A stretch of DNA of 37,810 nt from Limosilactobacillus vaginalis DSM 5837 = ATCC 49540 (GCF_000159435.1 NZ_GG693415.1:100906-138715); one strand, 5' to 3'; counted from the first letter of the stretch, positions 18,013-26,984 are shown. Program-made: numbers and translations. Notes: generated from the sequence alone by a model not told the origin.

Positions 18013-20865
18013 GTGGCAAACGATAAGATTATTATTCATGGCGCACGTGCACATAATTTAAAGAATATTGACGTAAAAATCCCCAAGAATAAGCTAGTTG
18101 TAATTACCGGCTTATCCGGATCGGGAAAAAGTTCGCTAGCATTTGACACCTTATACGCAGAGGGACAACGTCGTTATGTGGAAAGCTTATCTGCATATGC
18201 CCGTCAGTTCTTAGGGCAAATGGATAAGCCGGATGTTGATTCAATTGATGGCCTCTCGCCCGCAATCTCGATTGACCAGAAGACCACATCCCATAACCCC
18301 CGTTCCACAGTAGGGACCGTTACGGAAATTAACGACTTCCTGCGGTTATTATGGGCACGGGTAGGAACACCAATTTGTCCCAATGATCATATCCCGATTA
18401 GCAGTCAATCGCCTGACCAGATGGTTGACCGGGTACTGGAACTCCCTGAACGAACTCGGCTTCAGATCCTTTCCCCAGTTGTTCGTGATAAGCGTGGAAC
18501 ACAAAAGAAAGTCTTTGAAAAGATCAAAAAGGAAGGGTTTGTGCGGGTTCAAGTAGATGGTGAAACCTATGAATTGGATGAAGTTCCGGAGCTTGATAAG
18601 AATAAGAAACATACGGTTAACGTTGTCATTGACCGGATTATTATCAAGGATGGGATTCGTTCTCGTTTATTTGATTCATTCGAAGCTGCTCTGCGATTAA
18701 GCGATGGTTACGCAATTGCAGACGTGATTGGTGGAGACCCAATTCCGTTTTCTGAAAAATATGCTTGTCCAATTTGTGGATTTACTGTAGGAGAGCTTGA
18801 ACCGCGACTATTCTCTTTTAACGCTCCAATTGGCGCTTGTCCTGAATGTGAGGGCTTGGGTTCAAAACTTGAGGTTGACGTGGATCTAGTGGTTCCTGAC
18901 CGAACTAAAACACTTCGGGAAGGAGCAATGATTCCGTGGAATCCGATTTCTTCACAATACTATCCACAGTTACTGGAACAATTCTGTAAAGCTGCCGGAA
19001 TTAATATGGATACGCCATTTAATAAACTTTCCAAAAAGCAACAACAGCAGGTTCTGTATGGTAACGGCGATCAGACATTCCATTTCCATTACGAGAATGA
19101 CTTTGGTGGAGTTAGGGATGTTGATGTGCCATTTGAGGGAGTTATTAATAATATTAAGCGTCGGTATAAGAAAACCAATTCTGACTTTACTCGAGAGCAA
19201 ATGCGAAAGTATATGACAGAACTGCCTTGTCCGGCTTGTCACGGTTATCGGCTTAACCAACAGGCGTTAGCAGTTAAAATTAACGGTCAAAATATTGGTG
19301 AAGTTTCCGAATTGCCAATTAGTAAGGCCATTACGTTCTTTGAAGGAGTTCAATTCTCCGAACAGCAAGAAAAGATCGCCCGGCCAATTTTGAAAGAGAT
19401 TTTAGATCGACTGACTTTTATGAAAAATGTCGGTGTTGAATACCTGACATTGAGCCGCTCTGCACGAACACTCTCTGGGGGAGAAGCTCAACGAATCCGT
19501 TTGGCAACCCAAATTGGTTCAAATCTTTCTGGGGTAATGTATGTCCTTGATGAACCTTCAATTGGATTACACCAGCGGGATAACGATCGGTTAATTTCTT
19601 CCCTTAAGGCAATGCGCGATCTTGGTAATACCTTGATTGTGGTTGAACACGATGAAGACACCATGCGGGCTGCGGACTATATTGTTGATATTGGTCCGGG
19701 AGCAGGAGCTAATGGTGGAAGGGTAATGGCCGCTGGAACGCCAAAACAAATCATGCGTTCCAGAAAATCACTAACGGGTCAGTATCTTTCTGGTAAAAAG
19801 ATGATTGAGGTGCCTAAAGAGCGTCGAGAAGGTAATGGGAAACACATTATTCTTAAAGGGGCTGCTGAGAATAACTTAAAAAACATTAATGTTGATTTTC
19901 CTCTTGGCAAGTTTATCTGTGTAACTGGTGTTTCCGGTTCTGGAAAATCCACCTTAGTCAACGTAATTTTGAAGCGGATTCTGGCGCAGAAATTGAATAA
20001 TAATTCGGCTAAGCCTGGTAAGTATAAATCAATTAGTGGAATTAAAAATATCGAGAAAGTAATTAATATCGATCAGTCACCAATTGGACGGACACCACGG
20101 AGTAATCCTGCTACATACACTGGTGTCTTTGATGATATTCGTGAACTCTTTGCGCAAACAAACCAGGCCAAGATGCGTGGCTATAATAAAGGACGCTTTA
20201 GTTTTAATGTAAAGGGTGGCCGTTGTGAAGCCTGCCATGGTGATGGAATTATTAAGATCGAGATGAACTTCTTGCCAGATGTTTACGTTCCGTGTGATGT
20301 TTGTCACGGAACACGTTATAATTCGGAAACGCTTGAAGTTGAGTATAAGGGAAAGAATATTTCACAAGTCCTTAACATGACTGTTTCTGAAGCATTGAAG
20401 TTCTTTAGCGCAATTCCGAAAATCAAGCGAAAGCTACAGACAATTGAAGATGTTGGTTTAGGTTACGTAACTTTAGGTCAACCAGCTACCACGCTCTCAG
20501 GTGGTGAAGCCCAGAGAATGAAGCTTGCTGCTGAACTCCACCGTCAATCACGAGGTAAAAGCTTTTATATTCTTGATGAGCCTACTACTGGGCTACACAT
20601 GGATGATATTAAACGCTTGTTGGCGGTTTTACAGCGACTAGTTGATGCTGGGAATACCGTCTTGGTGATTGAGCATGATCTTGATGTTGTCAAATCAGCT
20701 GACTGGCTAATTGATCTTGGCCCTGAAGGAGGAGAAGCAGGTGGTTATATAGTTGCTACCGGGACTCCTGAAGAGGTGGCAAAGGTTAAGGAAAGCTATA
20801 CCGGTCAATATCTGAAGAAGATGTTAAAACGGGATCAGGAGCTTGAGGAGAAAAAACAACATTAA
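18013..20865 (+). CDS. uvrA: Excinuclease ABC subunit A
   Basis: UvrA is the dimeric ATPase that finds bulky DNA lesions and loads UvrB. The 950-residue protein has two ABC modules: a first P-loop GLSGSGKSS (about 33-41), a second P-loop GVSGSGKST, and two LSGGEAQR signature motifs. Zinc-finger cysteines occur in CPICG...CPECEG in the first half and CEACHGDG...CDVCHG in the second. The start is GTG 18013 with GGGGGAG ending at 18002. It is co-transcribed with uvrB and ends at a terminator at 20901. Confidence 0.98.
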   Translation: MANDKIIIHGARAHNLKNIDVKIPKNKLVVITGLSGSGKSSLAFDTLYAEGQRRYVESLSAYARQFLGQMDKPDVDSIDGLSPAISIDQKTTSHNPRSTVGTVTEINDFLRLLWARVGTPICPNDHIPISSQSPDQMVDRVLELPERTRLQILSPVVRDKRGTQKKVFEKIKKEGFVRVQVDGETYELDEVPELDKNKKHTVNVVIDRIIIKDGIRSRLFDSFEAALRLSDGYAIADVIGGDPIPFSEKYACPICGFTVGELEPRLFSFNAPIGACPECEGLGSKLEVDVDLVVPDRTKTLREGAMIPWNPISSQYYPQLLEQFCKAAGINMDTPFNKLSKKQQQQVLYGNGDQTFHFHYENDFGGVRDVDVPFEGVINNIKRRYKKTNSDFTREQMRKYMTELPCPACHGYRLNQQALAVKINGQNIGEVSELPISKAITFFEGVQFSEQQEKIARPILKEILDRLTFMKNVGVEYLTLSRSARTLSGGEAQRIRLATQIGSNLSGVMYVLDEPSIGLHQRDNDRLISSLKAMRDLGNTLIVVEHDEDTMRAADYIVDIGPGAGANGGRVMAAGTPKQIMRSRKSLTGQYLSGKKMIEVPKERREGNGKHIILKGAAENNLKNINVDFPLGKFICVTGVSGSGKSTLVNVILKRILAQKLNNNSAKPGKYKSISGIKNIEKVINIDQSPIGRTPRSNPATYTGVFDDIRELFAQTNQAKMRGYNKGRFSFNVKGGRCEACHGDGIIKIEMNFLPDVYVPCDVCHGTRYNSETLEVEYKGKNISQVLNMTVSEALKFFSAIPKIKRKLQTIEDVGLGYVTLGQPATTLSGGEAQRMKLAAELHRQSRGKSFYILDEPTTGLHMDDIKRLLAVLQRLVDAGNTVLVIEHDLDVVKSADWLIDLGPEGGEAGGYIVATGTPEEVAKVKESYTGQYLKKMLKRDQELEEKKQH

Positions 20866-20900
20866 GTTTTCTGATTAATCTTGAAAATACACAAACAGGA

Positions 20901-20945
20901 GGCTTCAGAGTTCGACATTGGCGAGCTTTGAAGCTCTTTTGCATC
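20901..20945 (+). terminator. uvrBA terminator
   Basis: A 14-bp stem with G-U pairs (20901-20914 with 20922-20935) is followed by CTTTTGCATCTTTT. Confidence 0.8.
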
Positions 20946-21007
20946 TTTTAAGTATTAACTAGTATTTTCTGAAAAACGACAAGACTTGCCTTAGTTCTAG
21001 TTATTAA

Positions 21008-21036
21008 AAGACACGCCCGGATTGTTGTGATACAAT
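21008..21036 (+). promoter_or_regulatory. Promoter of rapZ-yvcK-whiA
   Basis: AAGACA (21008-21013) and TACAAT (21031-21036) are 17 nt apart, and the TG of an extended -10 (21028-21029) is present. Confidence 0.6.
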
Positions 21037-21070
21037 AATTAGGTATAAGTGTAGAAAAGAGGGAGAGAAC

Positions 21071-21940
21071 ATGGTGGAAAAGATGCGAGTGGTAATTATT
21101 ACCGGAATGAGCGGTGCCGGGAAAACCGTTGCTGTTCATAGTCTTGAAGACTTAGGCTACTTCGTGTTCGATAATATGCTGCCTAACTTGGCGGAAAAAT
21201 TTGTCGATGTGATGGAGAAAGCAAGTCAGTTTAATAAGGTGGCCATGGTGATGGATTCTCGTTCTCAGGGATTTTATGATCAAGTACTGCCAAGTATTCA
21301 ACAATTGAAAAAGCGTGAAGATCTTGAGGTTAGTTTACTTTTTCTCGATGCTGCCGATGATAAATTGATTTCTCGTTATAAAGAAACGCGTCGTTCACAC
21401 CCGCTGTCACCTCATGGTCGGTTATTAGACGGAGTGACGGCTGAGCGAAAATTGCTGAATAACCTCAAGAGTGAGGCGGATATTCGGATTGACACTACTT
21501 CCTTGACGCCACGGAACCTCAAATTAAGGCTCAATAAGATCTTTGGTCATGGCGAGGGGAGCAATTTCTATATTGAAGTAATGTCGTTCGGCTTCAAGTA
21601 TGGATTGCCGTTAGATGCTGATATTGTACTTGACGTTCGTTTTCTCCCTAACCCCTTTTACGTCCCAGAGCTTAAACATTTGACGGGTAATGATGCTGCT
21701 GTTCAGGAATACGTGATGAAAAGTCCGTTAGCAAAGAAATTTTATGCTCATTTAAAGTCATTGTTAGAAACGGCGATGCCAGGCTATATTCATGAAGGAA
21801 AAAGTAGCCTAACAATTGCAATCGGCTGTACTGGCGGGCAACACCGTTCCGTTACCATTGCGAATAGGGTTGCGGCTGATTTAAAAGCTGATGGTTATCA
21901 AGTTAATATTCACCATCGGGACGTTGATAAGGCAAAATAA
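21071..21940 (+). CDS. rapZ: RNase adapter protein RapZ / nucleotide-binding YvcJ
   Basis: The 289-residue P-loop protein has Walker A GMSGAGKT (12-19) near its N terminus and the conserved C-terminal domain ending in SLTIAIGCTGGQHRSV and the HRD tail motif. In E. coli RapZ guides RNase E to the small RNA GlmZ and senses glucosamine-6-phosphate. In Bacillus the homologue YvcJ binds nucleotides and affects competence. The RNA target is not known to be conserved in Firmicutes, so only the family is certain. ATG 21071 follows a GGGAGAG stretch. It is first in the conserved rapZ-yvcK-whiA operon. Confidence 0.95.
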   Translation: MVEKMRVVIITGMSGAGKTVAVHSLEDLGYFVFDNMLPNLAEKFVDVMEKASQFNKVAMVMDSRSQGFYDQVLPSIQQLKKREDLEVSLLFLDAADDKLISRYKETRRSHPLSPHGRLLDGVTAERKLLNNLKSEADIRIDTTSLTPRNLKLRLNKIFGHGEGSNFYIEVMSFGFKYGLPLDADIVLDVRFLPNPFYVPELKHLTGNDAAVQEYVMKSPLAKKFYAHLKSLLETAMPGYIHEGKSSLTIAIGCTGGQHRSVTIANRVAADLKADGYQVNIHHRDVDKAK

Positions 21941-21960
21941 AAAAGTAGAGGAAGGATTAT

Positions 21961-22947
21961 ATGTTTCATAAGCCAAAGATCGTTGTGATCGGGGGCGGGA
22001 CTGGCCTGCCAGTTGTCCTTCGCGGGTTACGCGATCAAAATGCTGATATTACAGCGGTAGTTACCGTTGCTGATGATGGTGGTTCGTCGGGGATTCTTCG
22101 AGATTATATTAATGTGGTACCGCCTGGTGATATTCGAAATGTTCTGGTTGCTCTCTCTGAATTACCAAAGTTACAGAAAGAGATCTTCCAGTATCGGTTT
22201 AAGACAACTGATCAATTTTTGGCGGGTCATGCCATTGGTAACCTTATTATTTCTGCTCTTTCGGAAATGCAGGGTGATATTTTTGATGCAGTCCAGGAGC
22301 TTTCAGAGATGATGAAGATTCGGGGACATGTTTTTCCCGTTTCTGATGAACCATTAACGTTAAATGCTGAATTTATGGATGGTTCGACTCTTAGTGGTGA
22401 GTCAGAAATCACTAAAGCCAATAAGCAGATTAAACATGTCTGGGTAACGCCATCAAATGATGATGACGGTCACAAAGCCAAAGCAGTTCCTGAGGTTGTT
22501 AAAGCAATTGAAAATGCAGATCAAATTGTTTTGGGACCCGGTAGTCTGTTTACAAGTATTCTGCCTAATTTGATGATTCGTGATGTTGCTCAGGCCGTAT
22601 GCAGGAGTAAGGCAGAAGTAGTCTATATTTGTAACATTATGACGCAAAAGGGAGAAACCGATCATTTTACTGATGCTGATCATGTTCGGGTACTTAACCG
22701 TCACCTTGGGAAAGACTTTATTGATACCGTATTAGTTAATATTCAGCCAGTTCCCGATAACTATATTGACTTTAAGGAATGGAACGAAATTTCCCAGCCT
22801 GTGGGACATGATTTTCAGGGGCTCCGGAAGCAGGGATGCCGAGTTATTAGTTCCAACTTCTTACAGTTAAAGGATAATGGAGCATTTCATGACCGTGATA
22901 AGGTTGTTAATGAGTTAATGAATCGCCTCCATGAAGTTCATGATTAG
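21961..22947 (+). CDS. yvcK: Gluconeogenesis factor YvcK (CofD-like)
   Basis: YvcK proteins bind UDP-sugars and are needed for cell shape and growth on gluconeogenic carbon sources in Bacillus. They belong to the CofD/2-phospho-L-lactate transferase fold without that activity being shown. The 328-residue product has the N-terminal GGGTGLP (11-17), VADDGGSSG and PPGDIRNVL motifs, and [14 protein letters not shown] in the second half. GAGGAAGG (21948-21955) serves ATG 21961, 20 nt after rapZ. Its TAG stop overlaps the Shine-Dalgarno of whiA. Confidence 0.96.
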   Translation: MFHKPKIVVIGGGTGLPVVLRGLRDQNADITAVVTVADDGGSSGILRDYINVVPPGDIRNVLVALSELPKLQKEIFQYRFKTTDQFLAGHAIGNLIISALSEMQGDIFDAVQELSEMMKIRGHVFPVSDEPLTLNAEFMDGSTLSGESEITKANKQIKHVWVTPSNDDDGHKAKAVPEVVKAIENADQIVLGPGSLFTSILPNLMIRDVAQAVCRSKAEVVYICNIMTQKGETDHFTDADHVRVLNRHLGKDFIDTVLVNIQPVPDNYIDFKEWNEISQPVGHDFQGLRKQGCRVISSNFLQLKDNGAFHDRDKVVNELMNRLHEVHD

Positions 22948-22960
22948 GAGGTGACTAGCA

Positions 22961-23902
22961 TTGTCCTATGCTAGCGAAGTAAAAAAGGAGCTAACAGCAA
23001 TTAAGGTTCACCGTGATAATGCTAAAGCTGAGCTAATGGCCTTAATTAGGATGAATGGCTCAATCGGAATCAGTAATCACCACCTCGTATTGAATATTCA
23101 AACTGAAAATCCCGCCATTGCCCGGCGGATATATTCGTTGCTGAAAGATTTTTATCACGTCGAAAGTGAAATTGTTGTCCGGCGGAAGATGAAACTAAAG
23201 AAAAATAACCAGTATATTGTTCGTTTACGTTATTCTGCAGAACGTGTTCTGGATGATTTACAAATCTTACAAGGGATGCAGATCAAGGAACAGGTTCCTG
23301 TTGAATTACTAAAGGACGAATGGATGGTTCGCTCATATTTGCGTGGTGCCTTTTTGGCCGGTGGTTCTGTAAACAACCCTGAAACTTCTCGTTACCATTT
23401 GGAAATCTATTCCCTCTATGAAGAGCATAATGAGATGATTGCCCGGATGATGAATAAGTTTGGCTTAAATGCTCAAACAACTGCTCGACGAAGCGGGTAT
23501 ATTGTTTACCTTAAGGAAGCTGAGAAAATTGCTAACTTCATGTCGCTAATCGGTGCAACTAATTCGATGCTGCAATTTGAAAATATTCGGATTGTCCGTG
23601 ATATGCGTAATTCAGTTAACCGTCTCGTTAACTGTGAGAATGCGAATATGAACAAGATTGCTAATGCTTCAACTAAGCAAATCGAAAATATTAAGCTCAT
23701 TGAAGCAAGTGTCGGCTTAGAAAGTTTGCCGGATAAGTTACGCGAGATTGCTGAAACGCGGCTTGCTCACCAGGAAGTCAGTTTGAAAGAACTAGGAGAA
23801 CTAGTTCCCGGTGGTCCAATTTCAAAGTCTGGCGTTAATCATCGCTTGCGAAAGCTGAATGCGTATGCAGATGAACTCCGCAATCGAGCACTGGCTAAAT
23901 AA
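22961..23902 (+). CDS. whiA: DNA-binding protein WhiA
   Basis: WhiA is a conserved Gram-positive DNA-binding protein with a LAGLIDADG-homing-endonuclease-like N-terminal fold (no nuclease activity) and a C-terminal helix-turn-helix. It affects cell division and chromosome segregation in Firmicutes and sporulation in actinomycetes. The 313-residue product shows [15 protein letters not shown] in the LAGLIDADG-like part and the C-terminal motif [20 protein letters not shown]. The start is TTG 22961, supported by AGGAGGTG (22946-22953), which overlaps the yvcK stop. Confidence 0.96.
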   Translation: MSYASEVKKELTAIKVHRDNAKAELMALIRMNGSIGISNHHLVLNIQTENPAIARRIYSLLKDFYHVESEIVVRRKMKLKKNNQYIVRLRYSAERVLDDLQILQGMQIKEQVPVELLKDEWMVRSYLRGAFLAGGSVNNPETSRYHLEIYSLYEEHNEMIARMMNKFGLNAQTTARRSGYIVYLKEAEKIANFMSLIGATNSMLQFENIRIVRDMRNSVNRLVNCENANMNKIANASTKQIENIKLIEASVGLESLPDKLREIAETRLAHQEVSLKELGELVPGGPISKSGVNHRLRKLNAYADELRNRALAK

Positions 23903-23916
23903 GTAAGTTTAAACAA

Positions 23917-23955
23917 AAATAAGCTGAAGGAAATTTTCCTTCAGCTTATTTTTTG
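23917..23955. terminator. Bidirectional terminator between whiA and clpP
   Basis: A near-perfect palindrome of about 17 bp per arm (AAATAAGCTGAAGGAAA and its complement) with A-tract and T-tract ends serves both converging genes. Confidence 0.92.
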
Positions 23956-23963
23956 ATCATTGA

Positions 23964-24557
23964 TTACTTCAGCTTAGAATTGTTTTCCATAATTCCGTCA
24001 AGCAAACCATAATCAACAGCTTCTTGAGCAGTTAAGTAGTGATCACGTTCGGTATCACGGTTAATCTTTTCGATTGGCTGTCCTGAATTCTTGGCCAGAA
24101 TTTCATTAATCATCTTCCGTGTCTTCAAAATTTCAGTAGCAGCAATTTCAATTTCGGTTTGTTGACCTTGAGCACCACCAGATGGTTGGTGAATCAAAAC
24201 TTGTGAGTGTGGTAAACCAAAACGCTTACCCTTAGCACCTGAAGATACTAAGACGCTGGCCATAGAAGCAGCCATCCCGATAACAATAGTTTGAACATCA
24301 GATTTGATGAAGTTCATAGTATCGTAAATTGCCATTCCAGATGTAACCACACCACCTGGAGAATTAATGTAAAGGTAAATGTCTTTTGTTGAATCTTGCG
24401 CATCTAGGAAAAGAAGTTGCGCAACGATTGAATTAGCCATATCGTCTTCAATTGGGCCAGATAACATAATGATCCGATCTTTTAGAAGCCGTGAATAAAT
24501 GTCATAAGCACGTTCACCACGAGATGATTGCTCAATGACAGTAGGAACTAAATTCAT
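23964..24557 (-). CDS. clpP: ATP-dependent Clp protease proteolytic subunit
   Basis: ClpP forms the 14-mer serine protease chamber that degrades misfolded and regulatory proteins with ClpX, ClpC or ClpE. The 197-residue protein has the full catalytic triad: Ser98 in GMAASMAS, His123 in LIHQPSGG, and Asp172 in TERDHYL. A GGGAGG ribosome site precedes the start on the minus strand. It is monocistronic, between a palindromic terminator and a promoter that carries a CtsR box over the -35 and a CIRCE-like repeat in the leader. Regulation by heat and protein stress is therefore very likely. Confidence 0.98.
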   Translation of the reverse strand: MNLVPTVIEQSSRGERAYDIYSRLLKDRIIMLSGPIEDDMANSIVAQLLFLDAQDSTKDIYLYINSPGGVVTSGMAIYDTMNFIKSDVQTIVIGMAASMASVLVSSGAKGKRFGLPHSQVLIHQPSGGAQGQQTEIEIAATEILKTRKMINEILAKNSGQPIEKINRDTERDHYLTAQEAVDYGLLDGIMENNSKLK

Positions 24558-24579
24558 AGTTGATTAGCCTCCCTTATTT

Positions 24580-24606
24580 TTAGCACTTGTTAGCATCAAT
24601 TGCTAA
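24580..24606 (-). promoter_or_regulatory. CIRCE-like inverted repeat in clpP leader
   Basis: Read on the plus strand, TTAGCACTT - 9 nt - AATTGCTAA (24580-24588 and 24598-24606) matches the HrcA operator TTAGCACTC-N9-GAGTGCTAA at 15 of 18 positions with exact spacing. It lies between the clpP -10 and the ribosome site, where CIRCE elements usually sit. Confidence 0.55.
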
Positions 24607-24617
24607 CTTATGTGAAT

Positions 24618-24647
24618 ACTATACTCGTTTGGTCAAAAAAGGTCAAA
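24618..24647 (-). promoter_or_regulatory. clpP promoter with CtsR operator
   Basis: On the minus strand, TTGACC (24646-24641) and TATAGT (24623-24618) are 17 nt apart. The plus strand reads GGTCAAA-AAA-GGTCAAA (24631-24647), a perfect tandem heptad of the CtsR box. The heptad at 24641-24647 covers the -35, so CtsR would block polymerase binding. Confidence 0.88.
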
Positions 24648-24666
24648 TAATTTGTCATGAAAAATA

Positions 24667-24704
24667 AAAATGAGGCCGGGAGTTTAACGGCCTCATTATT
24701 TTGT
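24667..24704. terminator. Terminator downstream of small minus-strand gene
   Basis: A 10-bp stem, AATGAGGCCG (24669-24678) with CGGCCTCATT (24688-24697), has T-rich flanks on both strands. It lies about 90 nt past the stop of the 37-residue minus-strand gene and most likely ends that transcript before it reaches clpP regulatory DNA. Confidence 0.8.
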
Positions 24705-24789
24705 TATGGTCAATTCGTGGTGTTTATACGGCTAGGCATCATTAATGATAGGGGGAGAGGAAATAATGAGCCGCATGGTTAGTATTAGT

Positions 24790-24903
24790 TTAGTGGAGAT
24801 CCTTAGCAATCAAACTGAGTTCAGTAGCAGCTGATTCCTTATCAAGACTTGTCCAGTCAGTTTTGTTAAATTTAACAAATGCTTTGAATGTATCTTTAGT
24901 CAT
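24790..24903 (-). CDS. Small hypothetical protein, 37 aa
   Basis: This short gene reads MTKDTFKAFVKFNKTDWTSL and continues to end in LSLIAKDLH. It was not recognised as any known family. Evidence that it is real: a GAGGT ribosome site 10 nt before ATG, a strong promoter (TTGCAA-17 nt-TACTAT), and a terminator downstream. The product is hydrophilic, with no signal peptide, membrane helix or cysteine; the second half could form an amphipathic helix. It is divergent from the 43-residue gene at 25195. The two together occupy the interval between clpP and gap, where many lactobacilli carry cggR. Confidence 0.6.
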   Translation of the reverse strand: MTKDTFKAFVKFNKTDWTSLDKESAATELSLIAKDLH

Positions 24904-24965
24904 AATAAATTACCTCGTTTTCATATAATAGGCGTTTTAATTAGCCCTTGTTTGTTTACGACTAT

Positions 24966-24994
24966 ATAGTATCTCATATTGGTATACTTTGCAA
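24966..24994 (-). promoter_or_regulatory. Promoter of 37-aa gene
   Basis: On the minus strand, TTGCAA (24994-24989) and TACTAT (24971-24966) are 17 nt apart, about 63 nt from the start codon. Confidence 0.7.
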
Positions 24995-25013
24995 GACCTT
25001 TTGCCTATTGATT

Positions 25014-25033
25014 TTGTTAAAGATATTGTTAAA
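25014..25033. repeat. Direct repeat TTGTTAAA between divergent small genes
   Basis: TTGTTAAA occurs at 25014-25021 and 25026-25033, a 12-bp period close to one helical turn. It lies between the two divergent promoters and could be an operator; this is inference. Confidence 0.35.
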
Positions 25034-25078
25034 TTGGTCTAGTTTAATTTGAGAAAAATTTTTTCTTCAAGTAAATGC

Positions 25079-25148
25079 TGCTATAATAATCCTGACGAGA
25101 GATAGCCTTTTATGAAGGGTTGCTTTTTAAATCCATGCCCGGTATAAT
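25079..25148 (+). promoter_or_regulatory. Tandem promoters of 43-aa gene
   Basis: P1 is an extended consensus -10, TGCTATAAT (25079-25087), with only a T-rich -35. P2 is TTGCTT (25120-25125) and TATAAT (25143-25148), 17 nt apart. Two consensus -10 elements suggest high expression. Confidence 0.7.
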
Positions 25149-25194
25149 TGGAGCGTTAATTAATTTACGTTTAATATATAAGGAGGCATTTGCT

Positions 25195-25326
25195 ATGCGT
25201 AAAGCACACCCATACGGCGTTCAAGGTCGTCGGCCAATTGCTCCTAAGTACAAGCGAGCATTAAAGGAAAAGAAGATTGAAGCTATTCGTAAATGGGCTA
25301 AGGAAAAGCCAGCTGAAGAAAAGTAA
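25195..25326 (+). CDS. Small basic hypothetical protein, 43 aa
   Basis: The product begins MRKAHPYGVQGRRPIAPKYK and ends in KPAEEK. It is lysine/arginine-rich (net positive), with a proline-containing N-terminal half and a helical, charged C-terminal half. It has no membrane helix or cysteine. It was not recognised; it is not ribosomal protein bL34 or another short ribosomal protein that I know. The start is ATG 25195 with a perfect AAGGAGG (25180-25186). It is preceded by tandem promoters and followed directly by an intrinsic terminator, so it is almost certainly expressed, probably strongly. Size and charge would suit nucleic-acid or ribosome binding, but that is a guess. Confidence 0.75.
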   Translation: MRKAHPYGVQGRRPIAPKYKRALKEKKIEAIRKWAKEKPAEEK

Positions 25327-25342
25327 TTTTAATATTATAAGT

Positions 25343-25375
25343 GGTTGACCGAATTTATTTAGTCAGCCTTTTTTA
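25343..25375 (+). terminator. Terminator of 43-aa gene
   Basis: A 7-bp stem GGTTGAC/GTCAGCC (25343-25349 with 25362-25368, one G-U) is followed by six T. Confidence 0.85.
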
Positions 25376-25390
25376 TTTAATAAGAGAAAA

Positions 25391-25426
25391 GGGAGCGGCT
25401 TCCAACATGGTGCCGGTCCTTTTTTG
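25391..25426 (+). terminator. Second hairpin with T-tract
   Basis: GGAGCGGC (25392-25399) pairs with GCCGGTCC (25412-25419), with one mismatch, followed by seven T. It is probably a back-up terminator. The stretch from 25427 to 25548 shows nothing further. Confidence 0.5.
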
Positions 25427-25548
25427 GCTTTATTTATCATAGAACTAAATTGTGAATTGATTGAGGAAATTGTAAATCAACCCTTTTAAGAACCTATTTG
25501 GATTTCTACGATTAGATTCAGTAAGGCCGAAAACTACTGATAAATAGA

Positions 25549-25585
25549 AAGAGGCAAGAAAAGCATTTCGCCTTTCCTGCCTCTT
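25549..25585 (-). terminator. Terminator of tRNA-Arg
   Basis: An 8-bp stem AAGAGGCA (25549-25556) with TGCCTCTT (25578-25585), extended by a further short stem, has a T-rich tract beyond it on the minus strand. Confidence 0.75.
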
Positions 25586-25593
25586 ATAAAAAA

Positions 25594-25665
25594 TGCGCCC
25601 CCCGAGAGTCGAACTCGGATCTCGAGAACCGGAATCTCACGTGCGATCCATTACACTAAGGGCGC
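25594..25665 (-). tRNA. tRNA-Arg, anticodon CCG
   Basis: The 72-nt minus-strand sequence folds as a full cloverleaf. The acceptor GCGCCCT pairs with GGGGCGC, the D stem GTGT with GCAC, the anticodon stem TGAGA with TCTCG around loop TTCCGGT, and the T stem CCGAG with CTCGG around TTCGACT. The anticodon CCG reads CGG, a frequent arginine codon in this window. CCA is not encoded and must be added by the nucleotidyltransferase. It has its own promoter and terminator. Confidence 0.95.
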
Positions 25666-25678
25666 GTCAACAAATATT

Positions 25679-25707
25679 ATATTATCTTACTTTAGCCATA
25701 ATTGCAA
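25679..25707 (-). promoter_or_regulatory. Promoter of tRNA-Arg
   Basis: On the minus strand, TTGCAA (25707-25702) and TAATAT (25684-25679) are 17 nt apart, about 14 nt upstream of the mature 5' end. Confidence 0.65.
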
Positions 25708-25729
25708 CAATAAATTTTTATTTCAAGAA

Positions 25730-25743
25730 TGATAACGTTTTCA
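25730..25743 (+). promoter_or_regulatory. cre site (CcpA operator) upstream of gap
   Basis: TGATAACGTTTTCA matches the consensus TGWNANCGNTNWCA at every position. It lies 33 nt upstream of the -35 of gap P1, a position typical of CcpA activation rather than roadblock. It also lies just upstream of the tRNA-Arg promoter, which runs the other way. Confidence 0.65.
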
Positions 25744-25775
25744 CAAGAAAAATCAAACTTTTCAGGTCAATTAGA

Positions 25776-25804
25776 TAGACAAGTTAGTGAAATGTGAGTA
25801 TTAT
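25776..25804 (+). promoter_or_regulatory. gap promoter P1
   Basis: TAGACA (25776-25781) and TATTAT (25799-25804) are 17 nt apart. Confidence 0.65.
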
Positions 25805-25839
25805 TAATACCGTAAGGTTGTAATTGCTAAATCATGATC

Positions 25840-25875
25840 TGGTATAGATGCTTAACACTACTTAAGTGTGGTTAG
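25840..25875 (+). promoter_or_regulatory. gap promoter P2 (extended -10) and dyad
   Basis: TGGTATAGA (25840-25848) is an extended -10; TTGTAA (25818-25823) is a poorly spaced -35. A dyad centred on the palindrome ACTTAAGT (25860-25867), with outer arms TTAAC/GTTAG (25852-25856 and 25871-25875), follows at the expected start site and could bind a regulator. Confidence 0.4.
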
Positions 25876-25943
25876 TATCGTATAAATGTGATTGAATTAG
25901 CAAAGACACTAATTATGTTTTTCCTAAAGGAGGAAATTGCAGT

Positions 25944-26957
25944 ATGACTGTAAAGATTGGTATTAATGGTTTCGGCCGTATTGGTCGTTTGGCATTCCGT
26001 CGTATTCACGAACTCAACACTGATGACATTGAAGTTGTTGCTATCAACGACTTGACTTCACCAGAAATGTTGGCTTACTTACTTAAGTACGATTCAACTC
26101 AAGGTCGTTTTGATGGCGAAGTTTCATCAACTGACAAGGGTATCGTTGTTGATGGTAAGGAATACCCTGTATACGCAGAACGTGACGCACGTAACATTCC
26201 CTGGGTAAAGAACGACGGTGTTGACTTTGTCCTTGAATGTACTGGTTTCTACACTTCTGCAGAAAAGTCACAAGCTCACTTGGATGCCGGCGCAAAGCGT
26301 GTTCTTGTTTCTGCACCTGCTGGTAACGTTCCAACTGTTGTTCCTGGTGTTAACTTGGATACTTTGAAGCCTGAAGACAAGATTGTTTCAGCTGGTTCAT
26401 GCACAACTAGTTGTCTTGCACCAATGGCTTACTGGTTGAACAAGAACTTCGGTATCAAGGTTGGTACTATGACTACTGTTCACGCTTACACTGGTAGTCA
26501 AGCTGTTCTTGACCAACCACGTAGTAAGAAGTTCCGTAACAACCGTGCTGCTGCTGTTAACACTATTCCTCACTCAAGTGGTGCTGCTAAGGCTATCGGT
26601 CTTGTTATTCCTGAATTGAACGGTAAGCTTTCAGGTCACGCACAACGTGTTGCTGTTCCTACTGGTTCATTAACTGAACTTGTTGCTATCTTGAACAAGA
26701 AGGTTTCAGTTGATGAAGTTAACAGTGCAATGAAGAAGGCTGCTGAAAACAACCCTGCTTACGGTTACACTGAAGACCCAATTGTTTCAAGCGATATCAT
26801 TGGTTCTACTTTCGGTTCAGTATTTGACCCATCACAAACCGAAATCATGGAAGGCGAAGATGGTACTCAATTAGTTAAGACTGTTGCTTGGTACGACAAC
26901 GAAAATGGTTTCACTTGCAACATGATCCGGACTTTGCTTCACTTTGCTGAACTTTAA
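25944..26957 (+). CDS. gap: Glyceraldehyde-3-phosphate dehydrogenase
   Basis: This NAD-dependent glycolytic enzyme converts glyceraldehyde-3-phosphate to 1,3-bisphosphoglycerate. The 337-residue protein has the Rossmann start INGFGRIGR (7-15), the catalytic Cys153 in [12 protein letters not shown], and the base His180 in TTVHAYTG. Codon use is strongly biased, as in a very highly expressed gene. AAAGGAGG at 25926-25933 serves ATG 25944. It opens the gap-pgk-tpiA-eno cluster but, unlike many lactobacilli, has no cggR repressor gene upstream. A terminator-like hairpin follows, so a short gap-only transcript is likely. Confidence 0.98.
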   Translation: MTVKIGINGFGRIGRLAFRRIHELNTDDIEVVAINDLTSPEMLAYLLKYDSTQGRFDGEVSSTDKGIVVDGKEYPVYAERDARNIPWVKNDGVDFVLECTGFYTSAEKSQAHLDAGAKRVLVSAPAGNVPTVVPGVNLDTLKPEDKIVSAGSCTTSCLAPMAYWLNKNFGIKVGTMTTVHAYTGSQAVLDQPRSKKFRNNRAAAVNTIPHSSGAAKAIGLVIPELNGKLSGHAQRVAVPTGSLTELVAILNKKVSVDEVNSAMKKAAENNPAYGYTEDPIVSSDIIGSTFGSVFDPSQTEIMEGEDGTQLVKTVAWYDNENGFTCNMIRTLLHFAEL

Positions 26958-26984
26958 TCCGAAACGCTGAAATATTAGCGGTAT

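Noticed and set aside
24766-24834. 22-residue plus-strand ORF behind GGGGGAGAGG
   Set aside because: It has a good ribosome-site-like sequence but overlaps the 37-residue minus-strand gene in antisense, has no promoter, and is too short to support. It remains a weak possibility.
25594-25665. tRNA gene as an attachment site for an integrated element
   Set aside because: No integrase, direct repeat of the tRNA 3' end or foreign gene block is present nearby.
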